Shown here piece by piece: positions 55,531-64,000 of a DNA stretch of 64,000 nucleotides. The translations under genes were made by a program, and so were the position numbers. This stretch comes from Planctomycetia bacterium (GTDB lineage: Bacteria; Planctomycetota; Planctomycetia; Pirellulales; JACPPG01). The notes beneath the pieces are model-generated. The model did not search any database and had not been told where the DNA came from. It was given only the letters and a program-made list of their open reading frames with translations. The stretch covers positions 32,563 to 96,562 of the forward strand of contig JACPPG010000027.1 in the NCBI GenBank assembly GCA_016191115.1. The letters run 5' to 3'. Every line of letters begins with the position of its first letter. The stretch's first letter is position 1.

Positions 55531-58197
55531 TCAAGCGGTCCAAGGATCGACCTTTTCGGGATTGACTTCGAGGTCGCGAACGGCCTGGGCGACGACCGAT
55601 TTCTCGACCGCGCCCCGCCCGGCAAGCTGATACAGCGCTGCCACGACGACCGTCTCGGCGTCGATCTCGAAGTGCCGCCGCAGCGCTTCCCGCTCGGCGC
55701 TGCGACCCATGCCGTCGGTCCCCAGCGCGAAGATGCCGCCGGGAAGCCACGGGTCGATCTGCTCGGGCACCGCGCGGACGTAGTCGCTGGTGGCGATAAA
55801 CGGCCCTTGGTCGCCCGCTACTACCTCTTCCAGGTACGAGCGGCGCGGCTTTTTCGTCGGATGCAAGAGGTTCCATCGTCGCACGGCTTGCGCCTCGGTG
55901 CGAAGCTGTTTGTAGCTGGTGACGCTCCAGGCGGTGCTGGAGACGTCGTATCGCTCGGCGAGGATCTTCTGTGCCCGCAGCGCCTCGCGCAGGATCGCGC
56001 CCGAGCCGAACAATTGGACGTGCGGCTTTTTCGCCCCGGCGTTCATCGACGACACCTTGTACATGCCCCGTATGATGCCTTCCTCGCATCCTTCGGGCAT
56101 GTTGGGCATCAGGTAATTCTCGTTGGCAATGGTGATGTAGTAGATGGCGTCCTGCTGCTCCTCGTACATCAGTCGCATGCCTTCGAGCACGATCCAGGCG
56201 GTCTCGTAGGCGTAGGCCGGGTCGTAGCAGCGGACGGTGGGATAGGCCATGGCCATCAGGTGGCTATGGCCGTCCTGGTGCTGCAGGCCCTCGCCATTGA
56301 GCGTAGTGCGTCCGGCGGTCCCGCCCATCAGGAAACCCTTGGCGCGGGAGTCGGCGGCGGCCCACACCAAATCGCCGATCCGCTGGAAGCCGAACATCGA
56401 GTAGAAGATGAAGAACGGCATCATCGTGATGCCGTGCGTGCTGTAGGAGGTGCCGGCGGCGACGAAGGACGACATCGATCCGGCCTCGGTGATGCCCTCT
56501 TCCAGGATCTGGCCGTCTTTGGCCTCGCGATAGTAGAGCACCGTCTCGGAATCGACCGGCTCGTACAACTGCCCGGTGTGCGCATAAATCCCGCACTGAC
56601 GGAACAGCGATTCCATGCCAAAGGTGCGCGACTCGTCGGGCACGATGGGGACGATGTAACGGCCGATGTCCTTGTGCCGCAGCAGGCGGCCGAACATCCG
56701 CACGAAGGCCATCGTGGTCGACACCTCACGATCGCCGCTACTCTCGAACGATTCGGGGAACGCGTCCTTGCGCGGAATCTTTAAAGGCGGTTGCTTGATG
56801 CTGCGCGACGGCAGGAAGCCGCCCAGGGCCTTGCGCCGCTCGCGCAAGTATTGCATTTCAGGACTGTCGTCCGGCGGGCGGTAGAAGGGGGCCTGCGCCA
56901 CGTCTTCGTCCGAGATGGGGATGCCGAAGCGGGTGCGGAACTCGCGCAGCTCGACCTCGTTGAGCTTTTTCTGCTGATGGGTGACGTTGCGTCCTTCGCC
57001 CGCTTCGCCCAGCCCGTAGCCCTTGATCGTTTTGGCGAGGATGACGGTGGGCTGGCCCTTGCACTCGACGGCCTCCTTATAGGCGGCGTAGACCTTCTCG
57101 GGGTCGTGGCCGCCGCGGCGCATCCGCTTCAGCTTCTCGTCCGAGAGGTGCGCGACCATTTCCTCCAGCTCGGGATACTTGCCGAAGAAATGCTCGCGGA
57201 TGTAGCTGCCGGGCATGACGACGTACTTTTGATACTCGCCGTCGACGACCTCGCCCATCCGCTGCACGAGCAGTCCCGTTTCATCGCGGGATAGTAGCGG
57301 GTCCCAGTCGTCGCCCCAGACGACCTTGATGACGTTCCAGCCGGCGCCGCGGAAGGCGCCTTCGAGCTCCTGGATGATCTTGCCGTTGCCGCGGACCGGG
57401 CCGTCGAGCCGCTGCAAGTTGCAATTGATGACGAAGACGAGGTTGTCCAAGCGCTCGCGCGAGGCGAGCGTGATCGCGCCCAGCGACTCCGGCTCGTCGC
57501 ACTCGCCGTCGCCCAGGAAGCACCACACGCGCGAATCGCTCGTGTCCTTGATGCCCCGGTCCATCAGGTACTTGTTGAAGCGGGCCTGATAGATGGCCAA
57601 TATCGGGCCGAGCCCCATCGACACGGTGGGGAACTGCCAGAAATTCGGCATGAGCCAGGGGTGGGGATAGCTCGAGAGGCCGCCGCCCGGGGCCAGCTCC
57701 TGCCGGAAGTGCGACAGTTGCTCCTCGGTCAAGCGCCCTTCGAGGAAGGCCCGCGCGTAGATTCCCGGCGAGGCGTGCCCCTGGAAGTACACCTGATCGG
57801 TGCCGCGGAAGAAGTGGTTCAGCGCCACTTCGTACAGCGTGGCCGCCGAGGCGTAGGTCGAAATGTGTCCGCCGATGCCGGGATGGTCGCGATTGGCGCG
57901 GACGACCATCGCCATGGCGTTCCAGCGGATGACGCTCTTGATGCGCCGCTCGATCTCGCGGTTGCCGGGGTAGGCCGGCTGGCGGTCGGCGGGAATCGTG
58001 TTGACGTACGGCGTGTTGAGCGAGAAGGGGATCTCGACCCCCTGCTTCGAGGCGGCTTCGTCCAGGACGCCGAGCAGGTAGCGGAGACGCTCCGGCCCCT
58101 TGGCTTCAAGCACGTAGCGGAGCGATTCCAGCCACTCGGCCGTTTCGGCCGGGTCGGTGTCGTCACCCCGCGCATTCACGGTTTCTGCCTGAGCCAT
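55531..58197 (-). CDS. aceE: Pyruvate dehydrogenase E1, homodimeric type
   Basis: Thiamine-diphosphate-dependent E1, 888 aa, close to the ~890 of E. coli AceE. The ThDP motif GDGECDEPESLGAITLASRERLDN ends in NLQRLDGPVRGNGKII. Near the N-terminus is GIGGHISTYASAATLYEVALNHFFRGTDQVYFQGHASPGIYAR, and the C-terminal half has EGITEAGSMSSFVAAGTSY and GRTTLNGEGLQHQDGHS. ATG 58197 has a strong GGAGG site; the frame to 58266 adds unlikely residues. It is the first gene of the aceE-aceF pair. Confidence 0.96.
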   Translation of the reverse strand: MAQAETVNARGDDTDPAETAEWLESLRYVLEAKGPERLRYLLGVLDEAASKQGVEIPFSLNTPYVNTIPADRQPAYPGNREIERRIKSVIRWNAMAMVVRANRDHPGIGGHISTYASAATLYEVALNHFFRGTDQVYFQGHASPGIYARAFLEGRLTEEQLSHFRQELAPGGGLSSYPHPWLMPNFWQFPTVSMGLGPILAIYQARFNKYLMDRGIKDTSDSRVWCFLGDGECDEPESLGAITLASRERLDNLVFVINCNLQRLDGPVRGNGKIIQELEGAFRGAGWNVIKVVWGDDWDPLLSRDETGLLVQRMGEVVDGEYQKYVVMPGSYIREHFFGKYPELEEMVAHLSDEKLKRMRRGGHDPEKVYAAYKEAVECKGQPTVILAKTIKGYGLGEAGEGRNVTHQQKKLNEVELREFRTRFGIPISDEDVAQAPFYRPPDDSPEMQYLRERRKALGGFLPSRSIKQPPLKIPRKDAFPESFESSGDREVSTTMAFVRMFGRLLRHKDIGRYIVPIVPDESRTFGMESLFRQCGIYAHTGQLYEPVDSETVLYYREAKDGQILEEGITEAGSMSSFVAAGTSYSTHGITMMPFFIFYSMFGFQRIGDLVWAAADSRAKGFLMGGTAGRTTLNGEGLQHQDGHSHLMAMAYPTVRCYDPAYAYETAWIVLEGMRLMYEEQQDAIYYITIANENYLMPNMPEGCEEGIIRGMYKVSSMNAGAKKPHVQLFGSGAILREALRAQKILAERYDVSSTAWSVTSYKQLRTEAQAVRRWNLLHPTKKPRRSYLEEVVAGDQGPFIATSDYVRAVPEQIDPWLPGGIFALGTDGMGRSAEREALRRHFEIDAETVVVAALYQLAGRGAVEKSVVAQAVRDLEVNPEKVDPWTA

Positions 58198-58455
58198 TGC
58201 TACCTCCCTCTCAGGGCAAGGGGACCCGCTTCTGGCGTAGTGATGCCGTATTGGGCCGCTCGGCACTAGCCCGACGCGCCAGCCAGGGGTGCCCGCCGCG
58301 GGTTCCAGAATCGCTCGGCCAGAAGCACTAAAAGCTTAGGCCATCGTTTGTTGTGTCAAAATGGTGGGGGTGGACGATGCGCGCACTATTATCCAGCCAA
58401 CCGACCCGGCCGTAAAGGGGAGGGGTGAACGCGACAGGTCGGACACGCGCAACAT

Positions 58456-58674
58456 GTTTCGCCCCAAAAGGGGCGGCGGCGTAGAGCCGTGGGTGTCAAC
58501 CCACGGTGGGCTGAGTCGCCCCATTCCGTCGCCAGCCCCGAAGGGGCGACGTCGGCACGCGGATCGGGGATGCTTGAAGGCGACCGACCTCGCCCCTTCG
58601 GGGCTGCAATCGCATTGGCCTGGTGTTGTCCGCGGGCTGGTGCCCGCGGCTCTACGCCGTCGCCGCATGCGCGG
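58456..58674. repeat. GGGGCGAC / GCCCCTTCGGGGC inverted repeat
   Basis: The left half contains CGCCCCAAAAGGGGCG and GGCGTAGAGCCGTGGG; the right half contains GCCCCTTCGGGGC and CCGCGGCTCTACGCCG, mutually complementary. Inside are further CCCCGAAGGGGC palindromes. It occupies most of the 530-bp spacer between aceE and nfo, where I see no gene. Confidence 0.75.
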
Positions 58675-58729
58675 CTGGAAACACCGCGGGCCGCGCCGAT
58701 CGCGCGTCCAGCGGCCCGCCTGGTGAGGA

Positions 58730-59587
58730 TTATCCTTCAATCAGACCCCGCAGCCGTTTGAGGTTCACCACGTCGAGCTCGACGCCGCCCACCTGGCCTT
58801 TGGGGGTTTCCAGGTACATGGGAACGCGCCGGAAACGGGGATCGTTCAGCAACCGCCGGAACGGCGCCAGGCCCAGGCAGCCTTCGCCGATGTGCGCGTG
58901 CCGGTCGACGCGCGAGCCCAGCTCGCGCCGGCTGTCGTTGAGATGAAACGCCTTCACGCTCGCAATGCCCACCGTCTTGTCCAAAGCATCCATGGTGGCC
59001 TTGTATTGGCGGGCCGTGGCCAGCGGGTAGCCGGCGGCAAAGATGTGGCAGGTGTCGACGCACACGCCCAGCCGCTCCGGATCGTTGACTCCCTCCAGGA
59101 TCTCGGCCAGTTGCTCGAATCGCCAGCCCAGCGACGAGCCTTGCCCGGCCGTGGTCTCCAGCAGGCATTGTGTGGCGATGCCGCGCGTTTCGGCGTGCAC
59201 GATATCGAGGGCCTCGATAACGCGGAGAAGTCCCTCCTCTTCGCTGGCCGAGGTCGAACTGCCTGGGTGTGTGACCAGGTACGGTATGCCCAGGCAGTCG
59301 GCCCGACACAGCTCTTCGCGAAAGGCCTCGATTGAGCGGCGCCACAGCGCCTCGTCCGGGCTGGCCAGGTTGATCAAGTAGGAATCGTGCGCGATAGGGT
59401 GCCGGATGTTCAGGCTGGCGAGCGAATCGCGAAAGCGGGCCACGTCCTCGGTGGATATCGGCTTGGCCCGCCACTGATTGTTATTCTTCGTGAAAAGCTG
59501 CACGCAGTCGCAGCCGCAGCGATGGGCGATCTCGACGGCCTTGTAATAGCCGCCGGCGATCGACATGTGAGCACCCAGAATAGCCAT
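58730..59587 (-). CDS. nfo: Endonuclease IV
   Basis: AP endonuclease of the TIM-barrel family, 285 aa. Start ATG 59587 gives MAILGAHMSIAGGYYKAVEI, the family's GAHxSxxGG. Metal ligands appear as His/Glu in THPGSSTSASEEEGL and LLETTAGQGSSLG, in VCVDTCHIFAAGYP, AFHLNDSRRELGSRVDRHAHIGEG (His and Asp) and PMYLETPKG. All nine expected zinc-ligand positions appear to be present. The frame upstream to 59773 reads through repeat DNA and is rejected. Confidence 0.95.
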   Translation of the reverse strand: MAILGAHMSIAGGYYKAVEIAHRCGCDCVQLFTKNNNQWRAKPISTEDVARFRDSLASLNIRHPIAHDSYLINLASPDEALWRRSIEAFREELCRADCLGIPYLVTHPGSSTSASEEEGLLRVIEALDIVHAETRGIATQCLLETTAGQGSSLGWRFEQLAEILEGVNDPERLGVCVDTCHIFAAGYPLATARQYKATMDALDKTVGIASVKAFHLNDSRRELGSRVDRHAHIGEGCLGLAPFRRLLNDPRFRRVPMYLETPKGQVGGVELDVVNLKRLRGLIEG

Positions 59588-59634
59588 CTTGCCAGAGTAG
59601 CAACTGGTGCCACACGGCCATAGGCGTTTCGTTT

Positions 59635-59696
59635 GGGAGGGCGAGGCTCCTGCCGAGCCGGCCCGCGGGAGCGCCCCGGCTCGGCAGGAGCCTCCC
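59635..59696. repeat. GGGAGGGCGAGG-type repeat, arm with internal deletion
   Basis: The left arm 59635-59659 is complete with one change (CTCCTGCC). The right arm 59678-59696 lacks the TCGCCC near its end. It lies in the divergent spacer between nfo and the next gene. Confidence 0.7.
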
Positions 59697-59836
59697 GACG
59701 GGCGTTTGTGCGAGCAACGACAAAGTTGCGCCACGACCCGGCTGGCCCGGTTCTTGCATTGGCCGGCGCCCAACGCATAGAATCATTCGTGGCGGCGCAC
59801 GATCGAACGACCGGTTTTTCGCGCCGGAGTGCTGCT

Positions 59837-60325
59837 ATGGCCAACATGTGGTGGATCGTCGCGGCTGCTGGGGCGGCTCTTGTCTTCGCCGCGGCCGTCG
59901 TGTGGCGGACAGTCAACGCGCATCTGGCGCGCGCCGAGTATCAGCGTTGCCGCAAGGAATTTCACCGCCAGCGGGAACGGCTGGAGGCGAAGTTCTTCGA
60001 GCTCGCCGCCGCCAGTGGCAAGCCGCGCGGCCTGCGGTGGACCGACTGCTCCTTCGAAGATGACGTCACCTACGCCCGCCACCGCCAGACGGGCGAACTG
60101 TGCGCCTTCGTCGCCGTCACGATCGCCTTCGAGGCCATCGAAGGAGGCGGCATGGAAGACGTCGAGGCCGTAGGCAATCTTCGCGCCGCCACGGCCGTGT
60201 TCCGCCTCGATCGCGGACGCTGGCAGACCGACGGCCGGGCCATCTTCAATCTCAACCCGGCCGAGGCGATCGCCTACTACCAGGACAATCTGGTGCTCGT
60301 GGCCCAGGAACCGGCGCGAGCTTAG
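59837..60325 (+). CDS. Membrane-anchored hypothetical protein
   Basis: 162-aa protein. Residues ~5-25 (WWIVAAAGAALVFAAAVVWRT) form one TM helix. A charged helical region follows (RAEYQRCRKEFHRQRERLEAKFFELAAASGKPRG), then a compact domain (WTDCSFEDDVTYARHRQTGELCAFVAVTIAFEAIEGG ... AVFRLDRGRWQTDGRAIFNLNPAEAIAYY). ATG 59837 follows GGAG. No known family recognised. Confidence 0.65.
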   Translation: MANMWWIVAAAGAALVFAAAVVWRTVNAHLARAEYQRCRKEFHRQRERLEAKFFELAAASGKPRGLRWTDCSFEDDVTYARHRQTGELCAFVAVTIAFEAIEGGGMEDVEAVGNLRAATAVFRLDRGRWQTDGRAIFNLNPAEAIAYYQDNLVLVAQEPARA

Positions 60326-60326
60326 C

Positions 60327-60383
60327 GGCTGCCAAAAAACCGTCTCCGAGAGGGGGACAGTCCCCGCCCGCTTTTTGGCAGCC
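60327..60383. terminator. GGCTGCCAAAAA stem-loop after the membrane protein
   Basis: The arms GGCTGCCAAAAA (60327-60338) and TTTTTGGCAGCC (60372-60383) are perfectly complementary and a TTTT follows. GGGGGACAGTCCCC in the loop is an extra palindrome. Its placement 2 bp after the stop codon and the T run make a terminator role plausible. Confidence 0.55.
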
Positions 60384-60390
60384 TTTTGAG

Positions 60391-60461
60391 CGCACTGCCG
60401 GCGCTGGCGAAGCCAGTGGCACACAAGACGGGACGCCGCACTGGCGAAACCAGCGGCACAC
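60391..60461. repeat. CCACTGGC-GCCAGTGG repeat, copy 2
   Basis: Units GCTGGCGAAGCCAGTGGCAC and CACTGGCGAAACCAGCGGCA repeat in tandem, as at 30002-30063. It lies between the membrane protein and the convergent glycosyltransferase. Confidence 0.6.
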
Positions 60462-60488
60462 GCATCATCAGATCGACCGCAGCACTGC

Positions 60489-61427
60489 TCACTTGCCGCG
60501 AACGATCTTCCCTACTATGTAGTGCGGCCGGCCTTTGACCTCTTCGTAGATGCGGCCGACGTATTCGCCGACCACGCCCAACAGCACCAACTGCACGCCC
60601 GACGAAAAGATGATGGCCACGACCAGGGTCGTGAAGCCTTGGGGCGTGGTGTCGAACAGGAACCGGCCGACGACCGCATAGACGGCGTACACCAGCGACG
60701 CGGCGATGGCCACCGCTCCCAGCACGAGCGCCAGCCGCAATGGGTAGATGGAAAAGGCGAAGATGCCGTCGGCCGCCAGCTTCAGCAGCTTGAGCGGCGT
60801 GTACTTCGACCGGCCGGCATGCCGCGCCGGGCGGTCGACGGTGATGCCCGTCTGCCGAAAGCCGGCCCAGGTGCGCAGTCCGCGCAGATATCGCTGCCGC
60901 TCGGGCGCTTGGCGCATGGCGTCGACCACCCGCCGCGAGAGCAGGGCGAAGTCGCCGCTATCCAACGGCAGCCGCAGGTCCGATAGCGCCGCCACCAGCC
61001 GATAGAAGAGCGCGTACGCCAGCCGCAGCCGCCATGACTCCTGCCGCTGGCCGCGCCGCACGTACACCACGTCGTAGCCCTCGGCATGTTTGGCCAGCAA
61101 CTGCGGAATGACCTCGGGCGGGTCTTGCAGGTCGCCGTCCATCGCCACCACCACGTCGCCGGTCACGTGGTCGAACGCCGCGGTGAGGGCCATCTGGTGG
61201 CCGAAGTTGCGCGACAGGCAAACGGCGACGATCCGCGGATCCTCGCGGGCCGCGGCCTCGAGCATCTCGACCGTGCCGTCGCTGCTGCCGTCGTCCACCA
61301 GCACGATTTCGTGGGGACCGCCGGGGACCTTGTCCAGTGCTCCGCGGACGCGAGACAGCAGCTCCGGCAGGACCTCGCGTTCGTTGTAGACGGGAATCGC
61401 CAGCGAGAGGCGCGGCGCAGCGCTCAT
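60489..61427 (-). CDS. Family 2 glycosyltransferase (dolichyl/undecaprenyl-phosphate sugar synthase-like)
   Basis: 312-aa GT2 enzyme. The nucleotide-sugar motif is IVLVDDGSSDGTVEMLEAAA, and the DxD region is GDVVVAMDGDLQDPPEVIPQLL. LSRNFGHQMALTAAF, QRQESWRLRLA and LDSGDFALLSRRV are typical of DPM1/ArnC/GtrB-like enzymes. Two C-terminal TM helices (~232-258 and ~268-292) anchor it. It likely makes a polyprenyl-phosphate sugar. It is divergent from the GT39-like gene, which could use that donor. Confidence 0.9.
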   Translation of the reverse strand: MSAAPRLSLAIPVYNEREVLPELLSRVRGALDKVPGGPHEIVLVDDGSSDGTVEMLEAAAREDPRIVAVCLSRNFGHQMALTAAFDHVTGDVVVAMDGDLQDPPEVIPQLLAKHAEGYDVVYVRRGQRQESWRLRLAYALFYRLVAALSDLRLPLDSGDFALLSRRVVDAMRQAPERQRYLRGLRTWAGFRQTGITVDRPARHAGRSKYTPLKLLKLAADGIFAFSIYPLRLALVLGAVAIAASLVYAVYAVVGRFLFDTTPQGFTTLVVAIIFSSGVQLVLLGVVGEYVGRIYEEVKGRPHYIVGKIVRGK

Positions 61428-61604
61428 GCGAGGATTCCTGTCAGGTCAAACGGGCCGTGGCGTGCACGATTCACAGGCAGGTTACAGAAATGTGTGCTCG
61501 CCGGAAAGCCTAGCACGCGCTTGCCGGCCACGATCCGCTCCGGCCGACCGAATGCACGAGACCGTGGACCGCGAAGCGCTTGGGGGGTCTATTGACGGGT
61601 ACCG

Positions 61605-63809
61605 GTGCGGCAAGACAGGCTGATGGAGTGCCGCGCCACAGCCGTCGAGACTCTTGAAGGTCGAATCGTGTCCCAGTCCGGCCAACCTGCCGCCCGCCTC
61701 GTGGCCTTGTTGCGCGGCCCTCTTCCCGTGGCGGCGCTGCTGGCGGTTCATCTGGCCCTGGGCTTAAGCGCGGTCGCCAAAAAGTGCGCCACCTTCGACG
61801 AAGGTGTGCACCTCGCCGGCGGATTCAGCTATTGGTCGCGGGCCGATTATCGCCTCCACTCCGAAAACGGGCATTGGTCGCAGCGCTGGGCGGCCCTGCC
61901 CGTCTGGCTGCTGGGCTACGAGTTCCCCGATACGGGCGATCGCTCCTGGCAAACCTCGGACCTGTGGGGCGTGGCCGACAAGTTCTTCTATGAGTTGAAC
62001 GACGCCGACCGAATGCTCCTGCGCGGACGCACCATGATCGGCGTGGCGAGCAGCGTGCTGGGCCTGCTCGTGTACCTTTGGGCGCGACAGTTGTTCGGGC
62101 CGTGGGGCGGGCTGATCTCGCTGACCTTGTACGCCTTTTCGCCGACGATGCTGACGCACGGCTTCCTGGTCACTTCCGACCTGTGCGTCTCGCTGTTCTT
62201 TACCGCGGCCATTTGGGCGCTGTGGACGATGCTGGCGCGGGTCTCGCCGCGGACGGTCGCTCTGAGTTGCCTGACGCTCGCCGGCGTGCTCCTGGCAAAA
62301 TTCTCAGGCGTTTTGATCATTCCGATGGGGCTATTGCTCTTGGGCATTCGGTTGGCGAATCCGCGGCCGCTCGCGGTGGCGTTTGGTCAGCCGCGCGAGG
62401 TGCACGGCCGGTGGCGGCAGTTGGCCGTCTTCGTTGCCGTTCTTCCCGTTCTGGTCGTGGGCGTGGCTTCGATCATTTGGACGTCCTACGGCTTCCGCTA
62501 TTCCATGATGAGCCCCTCGGCCACGGCCAACGACCAGAAGCTGGTCGACTGGGACAAGCTTTCCACGAACTCGAAGGCCATCGACGCGACGGTCGCGGTG
62601 GCGCGCGACCACCACCTGCTGCCGGAGGCCTACCTGTGGGGATTCACCTATATGTTGGCCTCGACCAAAGCGCGGCCCGCCTTCCTTAACGGCGAGTTTA
62701 GTCCGAAAGGTTGGGTGAGCTATTTCCCCTGGTGCCTGGCGGTCAAGACGCCGCTTGCGGTATTCGTGATCTTGATCGTGGCGGCCGCGGGCGGCTGGTA
62801 TTTTCGCAAGGGAGCCTTGGCCGAAAAACCGCCGCCGGGGGCACTCGCTACGGGGCTGTATGACGTCGCGCCTTTGCTCGTCCTCTTGGCCGTGTACTGG
62901 CTCGTCGCCATGCGCAGTAACTTGAACATCGGGCACCGCCACTTGCTGCCCACGTACCCGGCGATGTTCATCCTGGCGGGCGCGGCGGCGCGGTGGTTCG
63001 CGCGATCGCCGCAGCGGGTGTGGCCGCGGACCGATCTATCGAGACGCGGCAAGGCGAAGCCGGCGCCCACGGCGCCCGCGAACCCCGCGCTCACGTGGGC
63101 GATGCGTTGGACCGTGGTCGCGGCACTGGCGATCTCGGCCGTGGAAACCGTTTGGTGGTGGCCCCATTACCTGGCGTATTTCAGTCGCGTGGCCGGCCCG
63201 CCCGAACGCTCGTATCGCCGGCTGGTCGACAGTTCGCTCGACTGGGGGCAGGACCTGCCGGACCTGAAGAAGTGGCTCGACCTTTGGCTGGTCGCGCATC
63301 CGCAACCGGCCGACCAGCCGCCGCGCGTCTACCTGGCGTATTTCGGCGTGGGGCGTCCCGACTACTACGGCATCAATGCCCAGGTGTTGCCTTGTTTTCA
63401 CACGCGCTGGCGGCCGCACGTCCCGCAACCCTTGACCGGCGGCGTGTACTGCATCAGCGCCACGATGCTCGACAGCGTGTACACGATGTTCCCCGGCCGA
63501 TGGAACCGGGCCTACGAGGAGTACTATCGCACCCTTCGCACGAAGATGGGCGAATTCTACGGCGAGGGGGGCGACGCGGCCGCCGCGTCGAAAGTGTTTC
63601 CACGCATGTCCTCGGTTGAGCTCGGCAACATCTTCTACCAATATGAGGAAGCGCGCTTCAACCGCCTGTGCAGCTATCTGCGCAGCCGCGAGCCCGACGC
63701 CGAAATCAACTACTCGATCCTGATCTATGAGCTTGACGACGCGGACATCAAGGACGCCCTCGAGCTACCCGCCCGCGAAATGCTCGCTAAGCCCGAAATC
63801 CAGCCGTGA
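61605..63809 (+). CDS. GT39/ArnT-like membrane glycosyltransferase
   Basis: 734-aa protein with about ten TM segments and the first-loop acidic motif CATFDEGVHLAGGFSYW, where PMT/ArnT-type GT-C enzymes keep a catalytic Asp-Glu pair. It then has LRGRTMIGVASSVLGLLVYLWARQLFG and LISLTLYAFSPTMLTHGFLVTSDL, as in GT39. A large soluble C-terminal part begins near residue 545 (YLAYFSRVAG...). Start codons are uncertain: GTG 61605, ATG 61623, or GTG 61668, the last with GAAGG nearby. It probably transfers a sugar from a polyprenyl-phosphate donor to protein or lipid outside the cytoplasm. Confidence 0.85.
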   Translation: MRQDRLMECRATAVETLEGRIVSQSGQPAARLVALLRGPLPVAALLAVHLALGLSAVAKKCATFDEGVHLAGGFSYWSRADYRLHSENGHWSQRWAALPVWLLGYEFPDTGDRSWQTSDLWGVADKFFYELNDADRMLLRGRTMIGVASSVLGLLVYLWARQLFGPWGGLISLTLYAFSPTMLTHGFLVTSDLCVSLFFTAAIWALWTMLARVSPRTVALSCLTLAGVLLAKFSGVLIIPMGLLLLGIRLANPRPLAVAFGQPREVHGRWRQLAVFVAVLPVLVVGVASIIWTSYGFRYSMMSPSATANDQKLVDWDKLSTNSKAIDATVAVARDHHLLPEAYLWGFTYMLASTKARPAFLNGEFSPKGWVSYFPWCLAVKTPLAVFVILIVAAAGGWYFRKGALAEKPPPGALATGLYDVAPLLVLLAVYWLVAMRSNLNIGHRHLLPTYPAMFILAGAAARWFARSPQRVWPRTDLSRRGKAKPAPTAPANPALTWAMRWTVVAALAISAVETVWWWPHYLAYFSRVAGPPERSYRRLVDSSLDWGQDLPDLKKWLDLWLVAHPQPADQPPRVYLAYFGVGRPDYYGINAQVLPCFHTRWRPHVPQPLTGGVYCISATMLDSVYTMFPGRWNRAYEEYYRTLRTKMGEFYGEGGDAAAASKVFPRMSSVELGNIFYQYEEARFNRLCSYLRSREPDAEINYSILIYELDDADIKDALELPAREMLAKPEIQP

Positions 63810-63815
63810 CAATGG

Positions 63816-63850
63816 AAATGATGAATGCGGAATGATGAATGATGAATGGG
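63816..63850. repeat. AATGATGAATGCGG repeat, left arm only
   Basis: AAATGATGAATGCGGAATGA ... ATGGG is nearly identical to the left arm at 38166-38200, but no right arm follows within the window. Confidence 0.65.
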
Positions 63851-63972
63851 CTGGCGCCCGCAGGGCGATTGCGCCACAATAGGCAATCTGGCATACTTCG
63901 GCAATGCGGTGTTGGTGAGCACGAGTAGGGTCTCGCGCGACCGGTGCCGCGCTATTGTCCAGGAGGGATGCC

Positions 63973-64000
63973 ATGACGCGGTTCAGGATGGTGCGGATCG
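63973..64000 (+). CDS. Possible start of a further gene
   Basis: AGGAGGG followed by ATG at 63973 (MTRFRMVRI) at the window edge. The strong ribosome site suggests a start, but only nine codons are visible. Confidence 0.35.

Overview
The window is a GC-rich, gene-dense bacterial chromosome segment that looks planctomycetal (Planctomycetota, probably Pirellulales). This rests on its protein families (a Tat-exported Gfo/Idh/MocA oxidoreductase, secreted TPR proteins, a PHA-granule-type small protein, DUF4912, DUF309, a homodimeric-type AceE) and on intergenic DNA packed with inverted repeats. It is an inference without a database search. I saw no rRNA, tRNA, CRISPR array or complete insertion sequence.

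Layout. 1-1.2 kb: gatA (cut by the window edge), gatC and rpmB on the minus strand. 1.5-5.5 kb: an FAD lactone-oxidase-like protein carrying an in-frame palindromic insertion, then an acyl-CoA ligase and an enoyl-CoA hydratase. 5.6-13 kb: a DUF1801 protein, a DoxX-like membrane protein overlapping a Tat-exported oxidoreductase, a sugar-phosphate isomerase/epimerase, a PHA_gran_rgn protein, a secreted protein and a HEAT/TPR protein. 13.4-17.5 kb: glpD-glpF-glpK for glycerol uptake and oxidation. 17.6-20.4 kb (minus): a hydrolase-fold protein without a catalytic triad, a T7-lysozyme-like amidase and malate dehydrogenase. 20.8-31.3 kb: two exported TPR proteins, an SDR, a lipoprotein, larE, a UVR-motif protein and a DUF4912 protein. 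32.1-40.3 kb: a complete F1Fo ATP synthase cluster (atpZ-atpI-like-B-E-F-H-A-G-D-C) whose F/H, A/G and G/D spacers each hold a different repeat. 40.5-53 kb: an ABC-2 permease, a decayed ISKra4-type element, a sigma-54 activator, an APC transporter, a YhaM-type nuclease, a His-rich exported protein, a second enoyl-CoA hydratase, dcd and nth. 53-64 kb: DUF309, aceF-aceE (pyruvate dehydrogenase), nfo, and a divergent GT2 / GT39-like pair.

The glp genes, Mdh, pyruvate dehydrogenase and ATP synthase describe an aerobic heterotroph that can use glycerol. nth and nfo supply base-excision repair, and dcd supplies dUMP precursors.

The most interesting layer is mobile or repetitive. A family of non-coding elements (four of exactly 157 bp, one of 159 bp) has CAGGGCC termini and mostly ~10-bp target duplications, so it is a MITE; the ends and duplication size recall the ISAs1 family. 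A second CAGG-ended element sits directly against a dead ISKra4 remnant. A chimera of the two elements is itself flanked by a near-perfect 10-bp duplication, so it appears to have moved as one unit. About a dozen other inverted-repeat families fill the spacers, and several supply or touch the stop codon of the neighbouring gene.
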